Positions 16,349-26,359 are shown, numbered from the stretch's first letter. The stretch is DNA of 62,940 nucleotides from Sphingomonadales bacterium UBA6157 (GCA_002423025.1 DIUN01000009.1:1-62940); one strand, 5' to 3'. Notes: generated by a model not told the origin, from the sequence alone. Made by a program: numbers and translations.

Positions 16349-18060
16349 TAGCCCAGCACCTTGCCTTCGCTGCGCGGGTCTGCGCCGCCGCGCCAGCCGC
16401 CCGGCAGCTGCTCGATGCCGTTGAGCTTGAGCGGCAGGGTGGTGGCGACCGGGTTGTGGCCCATCGCCTTCAGCTGCGGAATCATCGTCTCGAGGAAGGT
16501 GCCCTTCTCGACACTCAGCCGGTCCCCGAGCGCCACCAGCTGCGGCAGCCCCAGCGCCTGATCGACCGGCAGGCCAAAATCGACAACGCCCATCACGGCC
16601 TTGGCAACCTGCGCGATGATGGTGGTGCCGCCCGCCGCGCCCACGGCAAGGACAACGCGGCCCTTGCTGTCATAGACGATGGTGGGGGACATCGAGGAGC
16701 GCGGCCGCTTGCCGGGCTGCACCCGGTTGGCCGTAAGTGCGCCCTGATCGGCAGGATCGAAGTTGAAATCGGTCAGCTCGTTGTTGAGCACAAAGCCGTT
16801 GGCCACCAGCCCGGAGCCGAACACGCGCTCGACCGTGGAGGTGTAGGTGGCAACGCTGCCATCGGTGGCGGCAACCGCGAAGTGCGTGGTGCCGGCGACT
16901 TCATTGTCATTGGCGGCCTGGCGCGGCGGGGCGCCGCGCGGCATGCCGGCCTCGGCCTTGGCGATGCGCTTGTCTGCAGCGATGAGCGCGCCGCGGGCCT
17001 TGATGTAGCGCTTGTCAGTGAGGCCCTGCACCGGAACCTGCACGAAATCGGCATCGCCCAGCCACTTGTCCCGGTCCGCATAGGCCAGGCGCTGGCTCTC
17101 GGCGAACAGGTGCCAGGCGACGGGATTGTCCTTGCCCAGCGCCTTCATGTCGAAGCGCTCGAGCTGGGCGAGCATCTGCAGCACACCGACACCGCCGGAG
17201 GACGGCGGCCCCATGCCGCAGATCCGGTAGGTGCGATAGCTGCCGCAGACCGGCGCGCGCTCCTTGGCACGATAATTGGTGAGATCGGCCTGGGTCATGC
17301 CCGTGGGGTTGTTCTCGGCGGTGTTGACAGCGGCGAGGATGCCGGCGGCAATCGGCCCCGCGTAAAACGCATCCGGGCCTTCCGCCGCGATCTTGCGCAG
17401 CGTGGCGGCGAGCGCCGGGTTGGCAAAGCGCGTGCCGGCAGCAATCGGCGTGCCATCGGCGTTGAAATAGAGCGCCCGGCCCTCCGGGCTCTTCATCAGC
17501 CCGGCTTTGCCATAGCCGATGAACTCGCTCATCCGCGTGCTGACCGTAAAGCCGTCCGCCAGCGCAATGGCCGGCGCGAACAGCTCGGCCCAGGGCAGCT
17601 TGCCCCAGCGCTTGTGCGCCTCGGCGATGAGCCGGATGTTGCCCGGAACGCCGACGCTGCGGCCACCGGTGGCGGCATCGGCGAAGCCCAGCCGCTTGCC
17701 GTCCGGCCCTAGGAACTGGGCGGGGGAGGCGACCATGGGGGCGGCTTCACGGCCATCGATGGTGGCAACCTGGCCATTGGCCGGCTGATAGACGAGGAAG
17801 CCGCCGCCGCCGATGCCCGAGGATTGCGGCTCGACAACCGTGAGCGCCAGCATGGTGGCAGCCGCGGCATCGGAGGCCGTGCCGCCCTTCTTGAGGATGG
17901 CGAGGCCAGCAGCCGTGGCTTCCGGATGCGCTGCCGAGACGATGCCGGAATAGAGGCCCGATGCGGCGGGCGGCGGCGGCGCTGCCATCTGGGCGGCAGG
18001 TGCGGTGGCGCAGGCAGCAGCGAGAAGCAGCAGCGGAAGGGTGCGGAAGCGTTTGATCAT
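16345..18060 (-). CDS. ggt: Gamma-glutamyltransferase lipoprotein
   Basis: Cleaves gamma-glutamyl bonds (glutathione breakdown) outside the cytoplasm. 571 residues from ATG 18060. The N-terminus MIKRFRTLPLLLLAAACATA is a lipoprotein signal with lipobox LAAAC. The self-cleavage/nucleophile threonine is in EVAGTTHFAVAATDGS; PPSSGGVGVLQML and AAGGTTIIAQV complete the oxyanion and substrate loops. Upstream member of a coupled pair with the acyl-CoA ligase, an unusual partner. Confidence 0.93.
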   Translation of the reverse strand: MIKRFRTLPLLLLAAACATAPAAQMAAPPPPAASGLYSGIVSAAHPEATAAGLAILKKGGTASDAAAATMLALTVVEPQSSGIGGGGFLVYQPANGQVATIDGREAAPMVASPAQFLGPDGKRLGFADAATGGRSVGVPGNIRLIAEAHKRWGKLPWAELFAPAIALADGFTVSTRMSEFIGYGKAGLMKSPEGRALYFNADGTPIAAGTRFANPALAATLRKIAAEGPDAFYAGPIAAGILAAVNTAENNPTGMTQADLTNYRAKERAPVCGSYRTYRICGMGPPSSGGVGVLQMLAQLERFDMKALGKDNPVAWHLFAESQRLAYADRDKWLGDADFVQVPVQGLTDKRYIKARGALIAADKRIAKAEAGMPRGAPPRQAANDNEVAGTTHFAVAATDGSVATYTSTVERVFGSGLVANGFVLNNELTDFNFDPADQGALTANRVQPGKRPRSSMSPTIVYDSKGRVVLAVGAAGGTTIIAQVAKAVMGVVDFGLPVDQALGLPQLVALGDRLSVEKGTFLETMIPQLKAMGHNPVATTLPLKLNGIEQLPGGWRGGADPRSEGKVLGY

Positions 18061-18132
18061 GGCACAACCATGGCGCGGCGTTGGCGCGGCGACAAGGGGC
18101 ATTACGCCTGCCAATTTGGCAGGGGCTGGGCG

Positions 18133-19170
18133 CTACGCGCCTACCGCCTCGCTGACGTTGGAGAAGCCATCATGGCGCAGCAGGCTGGCCAGCTCGGCCT
18201 TGATGCGGCCCACCAGCCCCGGCCCCTCATAGACCAGCGCCGAATAGAGCTGCACCGCGCTGGCCCCGGCGCGGATGCGGGCATAGGCCCCTGCCCCGGA
18301 GGCAATGCCGCCTGCCGCGATGAGCGGCAGCGCGCCGCCGGTGGCCGCGGCAAAGCCCTTCAGCGCTGTCATCGCCAGCGGCGCCAGTGGCTTGCCGGAG
18401 AGGCCGCCGGCCTCGCCCGCCTGCGGGCTGAACAGCGGCGGCCGCGAGATGGTGGTGTTGGAGACGATGAGGCCATCCACCCCGCCCTCGATGGCGGTGC
18501 GGGCGATGGTATCGAAATCCGCCGGCTCAAGATCGGGCGCGACCTTGATGAACAGCGGCGGCAGCCGCGGGCCAGGCAAGGCCGCACGGGCGGCCATGAC
18601 GCGGGCCACCAGATCCGCCAGCGCCGCGCCATCCTGCAGCGCCCGCAGGCCCGGCGTATTGGGCGAGGAGATGTTGACGGTGATGTAGCTGGCCAGCGCG
18701 CCGGCGGTGGCAACGCCTGTCACATAATCCGCCGTGCGATCGGTGGAATCCTTGTTGGCGCCGAAGTTGATGCCGATGACACCGGGGCGGCCGGCCCGCG
18801 CCTTGAGCCGCGCAACAGCGGCCTCCAGCCCCTTGTTGTTGAAGCCCATGCGGTTGATGACGGCGTGATCCTGCTTCAGGCGAAACAGCCGCGGCTTGGG
18901 GTTTCCCTCCTGCGGACGCGGCGTGACGGAGCCGCACTCGACAAAGCCGAAGCCGAGCCGGAACAGCGCATCGGGCACCATCACGTCCTTGTCGAACCCG
19001 GCAGCCAGGCCAACGGGATTGGGCAGGGACAGCCCGGCCAGCGTGGTGGCGAGAATGGGGTCATCAAGCGGCGCTGCGGGCACCAGGCCGGTGCGCAGCG
19101 CAGCAAGGGTGGCGTTGTGCGCCGTCTCGGGGTCGAGCGCGAACAGCAGGGGGCGGAGGGCGGAGAACAT
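18133..19170 (-). CDS. pyrD: Dihydroorotate dehydrogenase (quinone)
   Basis: Membrane-bound class 2 enzyme of pyrimidine synthesis; oxidises dihydroorotate with ubiquinone. 345 residues with the N-terminal helix of class 2 forms (FSALRPLLFALDPETAH), NPVGLAAGFDKD, GFGFVECGSVTP, NRMGFNNKG, INFGANKD, the catalytic serine in ITVNISSPNTPGL and AAGGI near the FMN site. Follows ggt on the same strand with a 72-bp gap. Confidence 0.96.
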   Translation of the reverse strand: MFSALRPLLFALDPETAHNATLAALRTGLVPAAPLDDPILATTLAGLSLPNPVGLAAGFDKDVMVPDALFRLGFGFVECGSVTPRPQEGNPKPRLFRLKQDHAVINRMGFNNKGLEAAVARLKARAGRPGVIGINFGANKDSTDRTADYVTGVATAGALASYITVNISSPNTPGLRALQDGAALADLVARVMAARAALPGPRLPPLFIKVAPDLEPADFDTIARTAIEGGVDGLIVSNTTISRPPLFSPQAGEAGGLSGKPLAPLAMTALKGFAAATGGALPLIAAGGIASGAGAYARIRAGASAVQLYSALVYEGPGLVGRIKAELASLLRHDGFSNVSEAVGA

Positions 19171-19255
19171 GCGCTTCTAGTGGCGCGAAGCCGGGCCGGC
19201 GTCAAAGCCGCTTTCAACCGGCGACGTTCAATGCGGCCTTATCGAGCCGCGCCGC

Positions 19256-20254
19256 TCAATCCGCCTCATCCTCGCGGCCGACCATCTCCAGCGCCCGGGC
19301 GCGGCGCTGGTGGAGGCCGCACCAGTGCACCAGCGCCTCCTCGCGGCCATGGGTGACCCAGACTTCGCCGGGGTCCAGCTCGGTGATGGTGGCGGTGAGC
19401 TCATGCCAATCGGCATGGTCCGAGATGATCAACGGCAGCTCGACGCCGCGCTGCACGGCACGCTGGCGCACGCGCATCCAGCCCGACGCCATGGCGGTGA
19501 TCGGCTCGGGCATCCGGCGGGACCAGGTGTCCATGAGCGCGGACGGCGGCGCGAGCACGACCCGGCCGCGAAGCTCGGCGGGCTTGGTGCCGGCAACGGG
19601 GCGAATGTCTCCCAGTTGCACGCCGAAGCTTTCATAGAGTGCGCACAGCTTGGTCATCGCGCCATGCAGGTAGATCGGCGCATCATGGCCGGCGGCGCGC
19701 AGCTCGCCAATCAGCCGCTGCGCCTTGCCGAGCGCATAGGCGCCGAGCAGCACGCAGCGGTCCGGATTGGCCGCGAGCGCCGCTGTTACCTTGGCGATTT
19801 CGTGCGGCGTCGGCGGGTGGCGGAACACCGGCAGGCCAAAGGTCGCCTCGGTGATGAAGACATCGCAGGGCACCGGCTCGAACGGGGTGCAGCTCGGGTC
19901 TGGCCGGCGCTTGTAATCCCCCGAAACGACGACGCGCTGGCCCTTGTGCTCCAGCACGATCTGCGCCGAGCCGAGCACATGGCCGGCGGACACGAAGCGC
20001 ACATCGACATCGTTGAGCCGCAGGGTTTCCCCATAGGCCACGCCCTGCCCGCCCGGCTGCGGACCATAGCGCGTCTCCATGATCGCCAGCGTCTCGGCGG
20101 TGGCCAGCACCTTGCCATGGCCGGCGCGGGCATGATCGGCATGGCCATGGGTGATGAGCGCCGCCGGCTTGGGGCGGGCAGGATCGATCCAGGCATCGGC
20201 GGGGGCGATGTAGAGCCCCTCCGGATGCGGCACCAGCCAATCGGGAGCAGCCAT
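19256..20254 (-). CDS. Ligase-associated DNA damage response exonuclease, metallo-beta-lactamase fold
   Basis: 332 residues of the metallo-beta-lactamase/beta-CASP fold. Metal motifs: ITHGHADHARAGHG, GHVLGSAQ, SGDYKRRPDP and a late SDHADWHE. This is the Lxr-type family that in other bacteria sits with an Lhr-like helicase, an ATP-dependent ligase and the PdeM phosphoesterase. Here the helicase is 500 bp away on the other strand, but the ligase and PdeM are not in the window. Annotation rests on family knowledge and context. Confidence 0.85.
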   Translation of the reverse strand: MAAPDWLVPHPEGLYIAPADAWIDPARPKPAALITHGHADHARAGHGKVLATAETLAIMETRYGPQPGGQGVAYGETLRLNDVDVRFVSAGHVLGSAQIVLEHKGQRVVVSGDYKRRPDPSCTPFEPVPCDVFITEATFGLPVFRHPPTPHEIAKVTAALAANPDRCVLLGAYALGKAQRLIGELRAAGHDAPIYLHGAMTKLCALYESFGVQLGDIRPVAGTKPAELRGRVVLAPPSALMDTWSRRMPEPITAMASGWMRVRQRAVQRGVELPLIISDHADWHELTATITELDPGEVWVTHGREEALVHWCGLHQRRARALEMVGREDEAD

Positions 20255-20353
20255 GCCGGCACTATGCGGCTTGTGGCCGCCAAGGCAAATGCGCGCTGGC
20301 CCTGCGACGTTTCAGCCGTCATCATTGCGATCCTGCTTGTTGAAGGACCTGCC

Positions 20354-20794
20354 ATGCTGCGCCGTACCATTCCGCTGCTCGCCCTGCTCGCAGCCGCGCC
20401 GGCCCTTGCCGCAGAGCTGCCGCTCAAGCCGGGCAGCTGGCAGATCACCAGCACGGTGCGCTCGATGGAGATGCCCGGCGCACCCGCCGGCATGATGGCC
20501 AAGATGATCGGCAAGACCACGACAATGCGCCAGTGCATCACCCCGGCGCAGGCCGCAGGCGGCCCGCGCCAGATCCTCAAGGCCAGCGAAGGCAAGTGCC
20601 GCTACGACAGCTTCAGCGTGCGTGGCAACAAGCTGGACGCGGTGATGGTGTGCACCAGCGGCCAGGGCAACATGACCTCGCGGATGACCGGCACGGTAAC
20701 GGCGACCAGCTACACCATGGACCAGACCATGACGGCGCCCTCCATGAAGATGACCAGCGCCGGCACCGGCAAGTGGCTGGGCCCCTGCAAGTAA
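20354..20794 (+). CDS. DUF3617-type exported protein
   Basis: 146 residues with a clear signal peptide (MLRRTIPLLALLAAAPALAA). The mature part opens LPLKPGSWQITSTVRSMEMPG, carries four cysteines (C in RQCITPAQ, KCRYD, VCTSG and the C-terminal GPCK) likely paired, and threonine-rich beta repeats. This pattern fits DUF3617. AAGGA precedes the ATG. Its end overlaps the probable helicase start. No function is known. Confidence 0.75.
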   Translation: MLRRTIPLLALLAAAPALAAELPLKPGSWQITSTVRSMEMPGAPAGMMAKMIGKTTTMRQCITPAQAAGGPRQILKASEGKCRYDSFSVRGNKLDAVMVCTSGQGNMTSRMTGTVTATSYTMDQTMTAPSMKMTSAGTGKWLGPCK

Positions 20795-23202
20795 CGCCGG
20801 CGCTGCCGCCTGCCATCGCCGGCTGGTTCGCCCAGCGCGGCTGGGTTCCGCGCCGGCACCAGCTGGAGATGCTGGCGGCGGCGCAGGCGGGCAGCCATGC
20901 GCTGCTGGTTGCCCCCACCGGCGCCGGCAAGACGCTCGCCGGCTTCCTGCCCAGCCTGGCCGCGCTGGCGGAGATGCCCGGCGAGGGGCTGCACACGCTT
21001 TACGTCAGCCCCTTGAAGGCGCTGGCCGTGGATGTGCAGCGCAACCTGCTGGCCCCCATTGCCGAGATCGGCCTTGATATTGCGGTGGAGACCCGCACCG
21101 GGGACACCCCCTCCGATCGCAAGCAGCGCCAGCGCCAGCGGCCCCCGCAGATCCTGCTGACCACGCCCGAATCGCTGGCGCTGCTGATCTCGTATCCGGA
21201 TGCCGCCACCATGCTGGCCGGTGTGCAGACCATCATCATCGATGAGATCCACGCCTTTGCCACCACCAAGCGCGGCGAGCAGCTGGCGCTGGCACTGGCA
21301 CGGCTGCAGGTGCTGAGCCCCGGGCTGCGCCGGGTTGGCCTCTCCGCCACCATCGCCGATACCGAGGCCTATCAGGCCTGGCTGGCACCCGATGCCGATG
21401 GTGGCACGGTGCGGCTGGTGCAGGGCGACCCCGGCGCCGAGCCGCATATCGAGATTCTGGTGCCCGAGGATCGCATCCCCTGGGCCGGGCACAATGGCCG
21501 CTGGGCCGCTCGTGCCGTTATGCGCCGTATCGAGCAGGCGCGTCTGGCGATCGTGTTCGTCAACACCCGCGCCGTTGCCGAGCTGGTGTTCCGGGATTTG
21601 TGGGCGGAGAATGACCAAGCGCTACCGATCGGCATCCACCACGGCAGCCTGGCCGCCGAGGCGCGGCGCAAGGTGGAGGCGGCGATGGCGGCGGGCAAGC
21701 TGCGCGCCATCGTCGCCACCTCCAGCCTCGATCTCGGCATCGATTGGGGCGATGTCGATCTCGTCATCCAGATGGGCGCGCCCAAGGGCGCCTCGCGGCT
21801 GCTGCAGCGCACCGGCCGCGCCAACCACCGCATGGATGAGCCAAGCCACGCGATCATCGTGCCGGGCAACCGCTTCGAGTATCTGGAGGCGCTGGCCGCT
21901 CAGGACGCCGTGGCGGCGCATGAGCTGGATACCGAGAGCTTCCGCCCCGGCAGCCTCGATGTGCTGGCCCAGCATGTCTTCGGCATCGCCTGTGCCGCGC
22001 CTTTTGATGCCGATGCGCTCTACGCCGAAGTCCGCAGCGCCGCGCCTTATGCCGGGCTGCCGCGCAGCCGCTTTGACGAGGTGCTGAACTTTGTCGCCAC
22101 CGGCGGTTACTCGCTCAAGGCCTATGAGCGCTACCAGCGGCTGCGGCAGGACCGCACCGGGCTGTGGCGCATCAGCCATCCGCGCCTGGCCGCCCAGCAC
22201 AGGCTCAACGCCGGCACCATTGTGGAAGCGGTGAGCATGAACGTCTGCTTCGGGCGGCGGGGGCGGCGGCTGGGGCAGGTGGAGGAATGGTTCGGCAGCC
22301 AGCTGCGCGTGGGGGACAGCTTCATGTTCGCCGGCCAGACGCTCGAGGTGATGGGCTTTGAAGGCCCGGACATTCATGTGCGGCTCGGCCGCGGCACGCC
22401 CAGCGTGCCGACCTATGTGGGCGGGCGGATGCCACTGACGACTAACCTCGCCGCCCGGGTGCGCGGGCTATTGGGCACCCCGGCGCGCTGGGCCGAGATG
22501 CCCGCGGACGTGCACGAATGGCTGGCGATCCAGCAGGCTCGCTCGCGGCTGCCGGGGCCGGACGCGATGCTGGTCGAGACCTTCCCGCGCGATGGGCGCT
22601 GGTTCATGGTCGCTTATGGCTTTGCCGGGCGCAACGCCCACCAGACGCTGGGCATGCTGCTGACCCAGCGGATGGAAGCCGCCGGGCTGGAGCCGCTGGG
22701 GTTTGTCGGCAGTGATTACATGATCGCCGTCTGGTCCCTGCAGGAGGTGACGGACCCGAGGCCGCTGTTCAACCCGGAGGTGTTCGAAGCCGAGCTGGCC
22801 GAGTGGATGGCGGCCTCGCCCTTCCTGCGCCGGGCGTTCCGGGAGGTGGCGATCATCGGCGGCTTGATCGAGCGCAGCCTGCCGGGCCAGCACAAGACCG
22901 GTAAGCAGATGAGCGTCTCGGCAGACCTGATCTATGATGTGTTGCGGCGCCATGAGCCGGGGCATCTTCTGCTCACCGCCGCCTGGGCCGATGCCCGCGG
23001 CAAGCTCACCGATATCGACCGGCTGGCCGGGCTGCTGGAAGCCGCCACCGCCAGCCTCGACCATGTGCGGCTCGATCGCGTCTCGCCGCTGGCCGTGCCG
23101 GTGCTGCTGGAAGTGGGCCGCGAATCCGTGCCCGGCGCGGCAGACACGGCGCTCCTGATCGAGGCAGAGGCATTGGCCGCCGAGGCTATGCGGCTGGATT
23201 AA
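20773..23202 (+). CDS. Ligase-associated DNA damage response DEXH-box helicase (Lhr-like)
   Basis: Superfamily 2 helicase of about 809 residues. Motif I APTGAGKTLAGFLPSL, motif II DEIH, motif III GLSATI, motif IV region FVNTRAVAEL, motif VI QRTGRANHR, then the winged-helix and C-terminal DUF4239-like Lhr regions. The family-typical start (…PAIAGWFAQRGW) has no ATG near it; GTG 20773, inside the DUF3617 gene, is the nearest standard start, CTG 20785 an alternative. Acts with the nearby exonuclease in DNA repair (family knowledge). Confidence 0.88.
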   Translation: MAGPLQVTPALPPAIAGWFAQRGWVPRRHQLEMLAAAQAGSHALLVAPTGAGKTLAGFLPSLAALAEMPGEGLHTLYVSPLKALAVDVQRNLLAPIAEIGLDIAVETRTGDTPSDRKQRQRQRPPQILLTTPESLALLISYPDAATMLAGVQTIIIDEIHAFATTKRGEQLALALARLQVLSPGLRRVGLSATIADTEAYQAWLAPDADGGTVRLVQGDPGAEPHIEILVPEDRIPWAGHNGRWAARAVMRRIEQARLAIVFVNTRAVAELVFRDLWAENDQALPIGIHHGSLAAEARRKVEAAMAAGKLRAIVATSSLDLGIDWGDVDLVIQMGAPKGASRLLQRTGRANHRMDEPSHAIIVPGNRFEYLEALAAQDAVAAHELDTESFRPGSLDVLAQHVFGIACAAPFDADALYAEVRSAAPYAGLPRSRFDEVLNFVATGGYSLKAYERYQRLRQDRTGLWRISHPRLAAQHRLNAGTIVEAVSMNVCFGRRGRRLGQVEEWFGSQLRVGDSFMFAGQTLEVMGFEGPDIHVRLGRGTPSVPTYVGGRMPLTTNLAARVRGLLGTPARWAEMPADVHEWLAIQQARSRLPGPDAMLVETFPRDGRWFMVAYGFAGRNAHQTLGMLLTQRMEAAGLEPLGFVGSDYMIAVWSLQEVTDPRPLFNPEVFEAELAEWMAASPFLRRAFREVAIIGGLIERSLPGQHKTGKQMSVSADLIYDVLRRHEPGHLLLTAAWADARGKLTDIDRLAGLLEAATASLDHVRLDRVSPLAVPVLLEVGRESVPGAADTALLIEAEALAAEAMRLD

Positions 23203-23218
23203 TGCTCCGGGGCGGCTA

Positions 23219-24340
23219 TCAGACCCGCATCGGCATCAGGACGTAGAGCGCCTTGCTGTCATCGCTTTCGCGGATCAGCGTTGGCGCCGCGGCATCCGAG
23301 AGATGCACATCGACCTGGTCGCTGCCGACCTGCCCGAGGATATCGAGCAGATAGCGATAGTTGAAGCCAACTTCGAACTCGGTGGAATTATAGTCCGCCG
23401 GCACTTCCTCGGCGGCGGTGCCGTTCTCGGGACTGGTGACGGACAGAGTCACCTTGTCCCGGCTCAGCGCCAGCTTGACGGCACGGGTCTTCTCCGTGGT
23501 GGCGATGGCGGCAACGCGGTCAACGCCTTCGGACAGGCTCTTGGCGTCGATCTTGAGCAGCTTGTCGTTGGCGGTGGGGATCACGCGGCTGTAATCCGGG
23601 AAGGTGCCGTCGATGAGCTTGGAGGTGAGCGTCGCCTGCTCGCTGAAGCGGAAGCGGATCTTGGACGCCGAGAGCGAGATTTCGATCGGCACGTCATCGG
23701 CATATTCGTCGAGCAGCTTGCGGACTTCCCCGACACATTTGCGCGGCACGATCACGCCCGGCATGTCCTTGGCGCCCTCGGGCAGATCGAGCTCGATACG
23801 GGCGAGGCGGTGGCCATCGGTGGCGACGGCGCGCAGCTTGGGACTCGGGCCATCAACGGCATGGATGTAGATGCCGTTGAGATAATAGCGCGTCTCCTCC
23901 GTGGAGATGGCGAAGCGGGTGCTGTCGATCAGCTCGCGCAGGTCCTTCGCCTTGAGGCTGAACTGCGTTGGCAGCTCGGTCTCGGCGATCACCGGAAAAT
24001 CATCTCGCTTGAGCGTGGCAAGGCTGAAGCGCGAGCGATTGGCGACAACGCTCATCTTGTCCCCCGACACGGCGAGCTCGACCTGCGAACCCTCGGGCAG
24101 CTTGCGGACGATATCGAACAGCGTGTGGGCGCTGGCCGTGGTGGCGCCGTTGAGATCGATCTGCGCCGGGATGGTTTCCACCACCTGCAAATCAAGATCC
24201 GTCGCCATCAGCCGCAGGCCCTCGGCCCGTGCCTCGATCAGCACGTTGGAGAGAATGGGAATGGTATTGCGCCGCTCCACCACGGACTGGATGTGCGCAA
24301 GGCACTTGAGCAGCGTTGCGCGTTCGACAGTCGCCTTCAT
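23219..24340 (-). CDS. dnaN: DNA polymerase III beta sliding clamp
   Basis: Ring-shaped processivity factor. 373 residues; begins MKATVERATLLKCLAHIQSV and ends with the standard DDSKALYVLMPMRV. Three clamp domains of ~120 residues each. It stands apart from dnaA and recF, as is usual in alphaproteobacteria. Divergent from a histidine phosphatase with a 107-bp gap in which I see no clear motif. Confidence 0.98.
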   Translation of the reverse strand: MKATVERATLLKCLAHIQSVVERRNTIPILSNVLIEARAEGLRLMATDLDLQVVETIPAQIDLNGATTASAHTLFDIVRKLPEGSQVELAVSGDKMSVVANRSRFSLATLKRDDFPVIAETELPTQFSLKAKDLRELIDSTRFAISTEETRYYLNGIYIHAVDGPSPKLRAVATDGHRLARIELDLPEGAKDMPGVIVPRKCVGEVRKLLDEYADDVPIEISLSASKIRFRFSEQATLTSKLIDGTFPDYSRVIPTANDKLLKIDAKSLSEGVDRVAAIATTEKTRAVKLALSRDKVTLSVTSPENGTAAEEVPADYNSTEFEVGFNYRYLLDILGQVGSDQVDVHLSDAAAPTLIRESDDSKALYVLMPMRV

Positions 24341-24447
24341 TTAGAGTCCTTGGTTTGCCCGCCTGGGAGATTTTCTAGCCCGACTATAGCGCGATCGACG
24401 CGGCGCGGTAGTGGGCAAACTTCGTCGATATGCTAGGAACGCTTCCC

Positions 24448-25071
24448 ATGGACATCATCCTCGCCCGCCACGCTGAAACCGTGTTCAACGCCGCCGCGCG
24501 CATGCAGGGCAACATGGCGCACACGCCGCTCACCCGCGCCGGCATCGCCCAGGCCGAAGCCATGGGCGCAGCGCTGGCCGCGGCGCTGGGCTCGGCGGCG
24601 GACCGGGACCTGTGGGTCTCCCCCTCCGGCCGCACGCAGCAGACTGCCGCCATCGTCAGCGAGCATCTCGGCCGGCCGTTCTTTGATTGGCAGAAGGACA
24701 AGCGCCTGCTCGAGATCGACGTCGGCGATTGGGAGGGGCGCTATTACGCCGATATCGTTGCCGAAACCGGGCCGATCGTGGATGCCGAGCGTCGGCTGTT
24801 CTCGGTGCCGCCTCCGGGTGGCGAGTGGTTCCCCGCCATTGCCGCCCGGCTGCAGGATTGGCTGGACGGGCTCGACCCGGCGCGGCCGGTGCTGGCGATC
24901 AGCCATGGCATCACGGCGCGGGTGCTGCGCGGCCTGCTGGTTGGCGGCGAGGACTGGCACGGCGTGAAGGTGGCGGCAGATGCGCCGCAGGGCACGGTGT
25001 TCCACATCCGCGATGGCGCCGAGGATGTGCTGCACATCGGTTCGGGCGTGCAGGGTGTGCGCGCCGCCTGA
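24448..25071 (+). CDS. Histidine phosphatase family protein
   Basis: 207 residues from ATG 24448 (AGGAA 9 nt upstream favours it over ATG 24430). Catalytic motif LARHAETVFN with the phosphohistidine, the arginine in SPSGRTQQTA, the glutamate in EIDVGDWEGR and the second histidine in AISHGITARV. Cofactor-independent phosphatase rather than a glycolytic mutase is likely; substrate unknown. Confidence 0.85.
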   Translation: MDIILARHAETVFNAAARMQGNMAHTPLTRAGIAQAEAMGAALAAALGSAADRDLWVSPSGRTQQTAAIVSEHLGRPFFDWQKDKRLLEIDVGDWEGRYYADIVAETGPIVDAERRLFSVPPPGGEWFPAIAARLQDWLDGLDPARPVLAISHGITARVLRGLLVGGEDWHGVKVAADAPQGTVFHIRDGAEDVLHIGSGVQGVRAA

Positions 25072-25168
25072 ACGGCAAGCCGGCCACGAAAGATCGTCCG
25101 ACAATTTTCCTGTTCAGTTCCCGCACGCAGGGGACTAAGACAGCCGCGAATTGTAGAGGACATACGCC

Positions 25169-26359
25169 ATGACCACGCTCACAGACTCCATCGTCATCGC
25201 CGGCTTCGCTCGCACGCCGATGGGCGGCTTCCAGGGCGCGCTCTCCGGGTGCAGCGCCACCCAGCTTGGCGCCGCTGCCGTAAAGGCCGCCGTGGAGCGC
25301 TCGGGCGTGGCGCCGGAAAAGGTGGAGCAGATCTTCATGGGCTGCGTGCTGCCGGCCGGGCTTGGCCAGGCGCCGGCGCGCCAGGCAGCGCTGGGCGCCG
25401 GGCTGCCGCTCTCGGTGGAGGCAACGACGCTCAACAAGATGTGCGGCTCGGGCATGCAGGCGACCATCATGGCGCATGATGCGCTGCGCGCCGGCACGGC
25501 CGAAGTGATCGTGGCCGGCGGCATGGAGAGCATGACCAACGCGCCCTATCTGCTCGCCAAGCACCGCGGCGGCGCGCGTATCGGCCATGATGTCATCAAG
25601 GATTCGATGTATCTCGATGGCCTTGAGGATGCCTATGACCCCGGCCGGCTGATGGGCAGCTTTGCCGAGGATTCGGCGCGAGACTATCAGTTCACCCGCG
25701 CCGCCCAGGATGAATATGCACTGGAGAGCCTGCGCCGCGCCATCGCCGCCATTGCGGAAGGCGCGTTCGATGATGAAGTGACCCCGGTGACAGTTTCGGC
25801 CCGTGGTGGTGACACCGTGGTGGCCGCGGACGAGCAGCCGGGCAAGGCGCGGCCGGACAAGATTCCCGGCCTGAAGCCGGCGTTCTCCAAGGATGGCACC
25901 ATCACCGCCGCCAATGCCTCGTCAATTTCCGATGGCGCCGCCGCACTGGTGCTGACGACGGCGAGCGTGGCGGCGCGTGATGGCCTGCCGGTGCGGGCGC
26001 GGATCGTGGCGCATGCCGCCCATGCCCATGAGCCGGGCAAGTTCACCACGGCGCCGGTGCCCGCCATCCGCAAGGTGCTCGACAAGGCCGGCTGGAGCGT
26101 GGCGGACGTTGACCTGTTCGAGATCAACGAGGCCTTTGCCACCGTGGCGATGATCGCCATGCATGACCTCGCCATCCCGCGGGAAAAGGTCAACATCCAT
26201 GGCGGCGCAACCGCGCTGGGGCACCCGATCGGCGCTTCCGGCGCGCGCATCATCGCCACCCTGGTGGCAGCGCTGGAGCGCACCGGCGGCAAGCGTGGCG
26301 TCGCCTCGCTGTGCATCGGCGGCGGCGAAGCAACGGCGATTGCGGTGGAGCGGGACTGA
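25169..26359 (+). CDS. Acetyl-CoA C-acetyltransferase (thiolase)
   Basis: Condenses or splits acetoacetyl-CoA. 396 residues. Nucleophilic cysteine in NKMCGSGMQA, GGMESMTNAPY, the histidine in INEAFATVA/NIHGGATALGHPIGASGAR and the general-base cysteine in SLCIGGGEATA. Length and NIHGG fit biosynthetic-type thiolases (PhaA/AtoB). AGAGGA precedes the ATG. The last bases are followed directly by the DnaA-box cluster. Confidence 0.94.
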   Translation: MTTLTDSIVIAGFARTPMGGFQGALSGCSATQLGAAAVKAAVERSGVAPEKVEQIFMGCVLPAGLGQAPARQAALGAGLPLSVEATTLNKMCGSGMQATIMAHDALRAGTAEVIVAGGMESMTNAPYLLAKHRGGARIGHDVIKDSMYLDGLEDAYDPGRLMGSFAEDSARDYQFTRAAQDEYALESLRRAIAAIAEGAFDDEVTPVTVSARGGDTVVAADEQPGKARPDKIPGLKPAFSKDGTITAANASSISDGAAALVLTTASVAARDGLPVRARIVAHAAHAHEPGKFTTAPVPAIRKVLDKAGWSVADVDLFEINEAFATVAMIAMHDLAIPREKVNIHGGATALGHPIGASGARIIATLVAALERTGGKRGVASLCIGGGEATAIAVERD

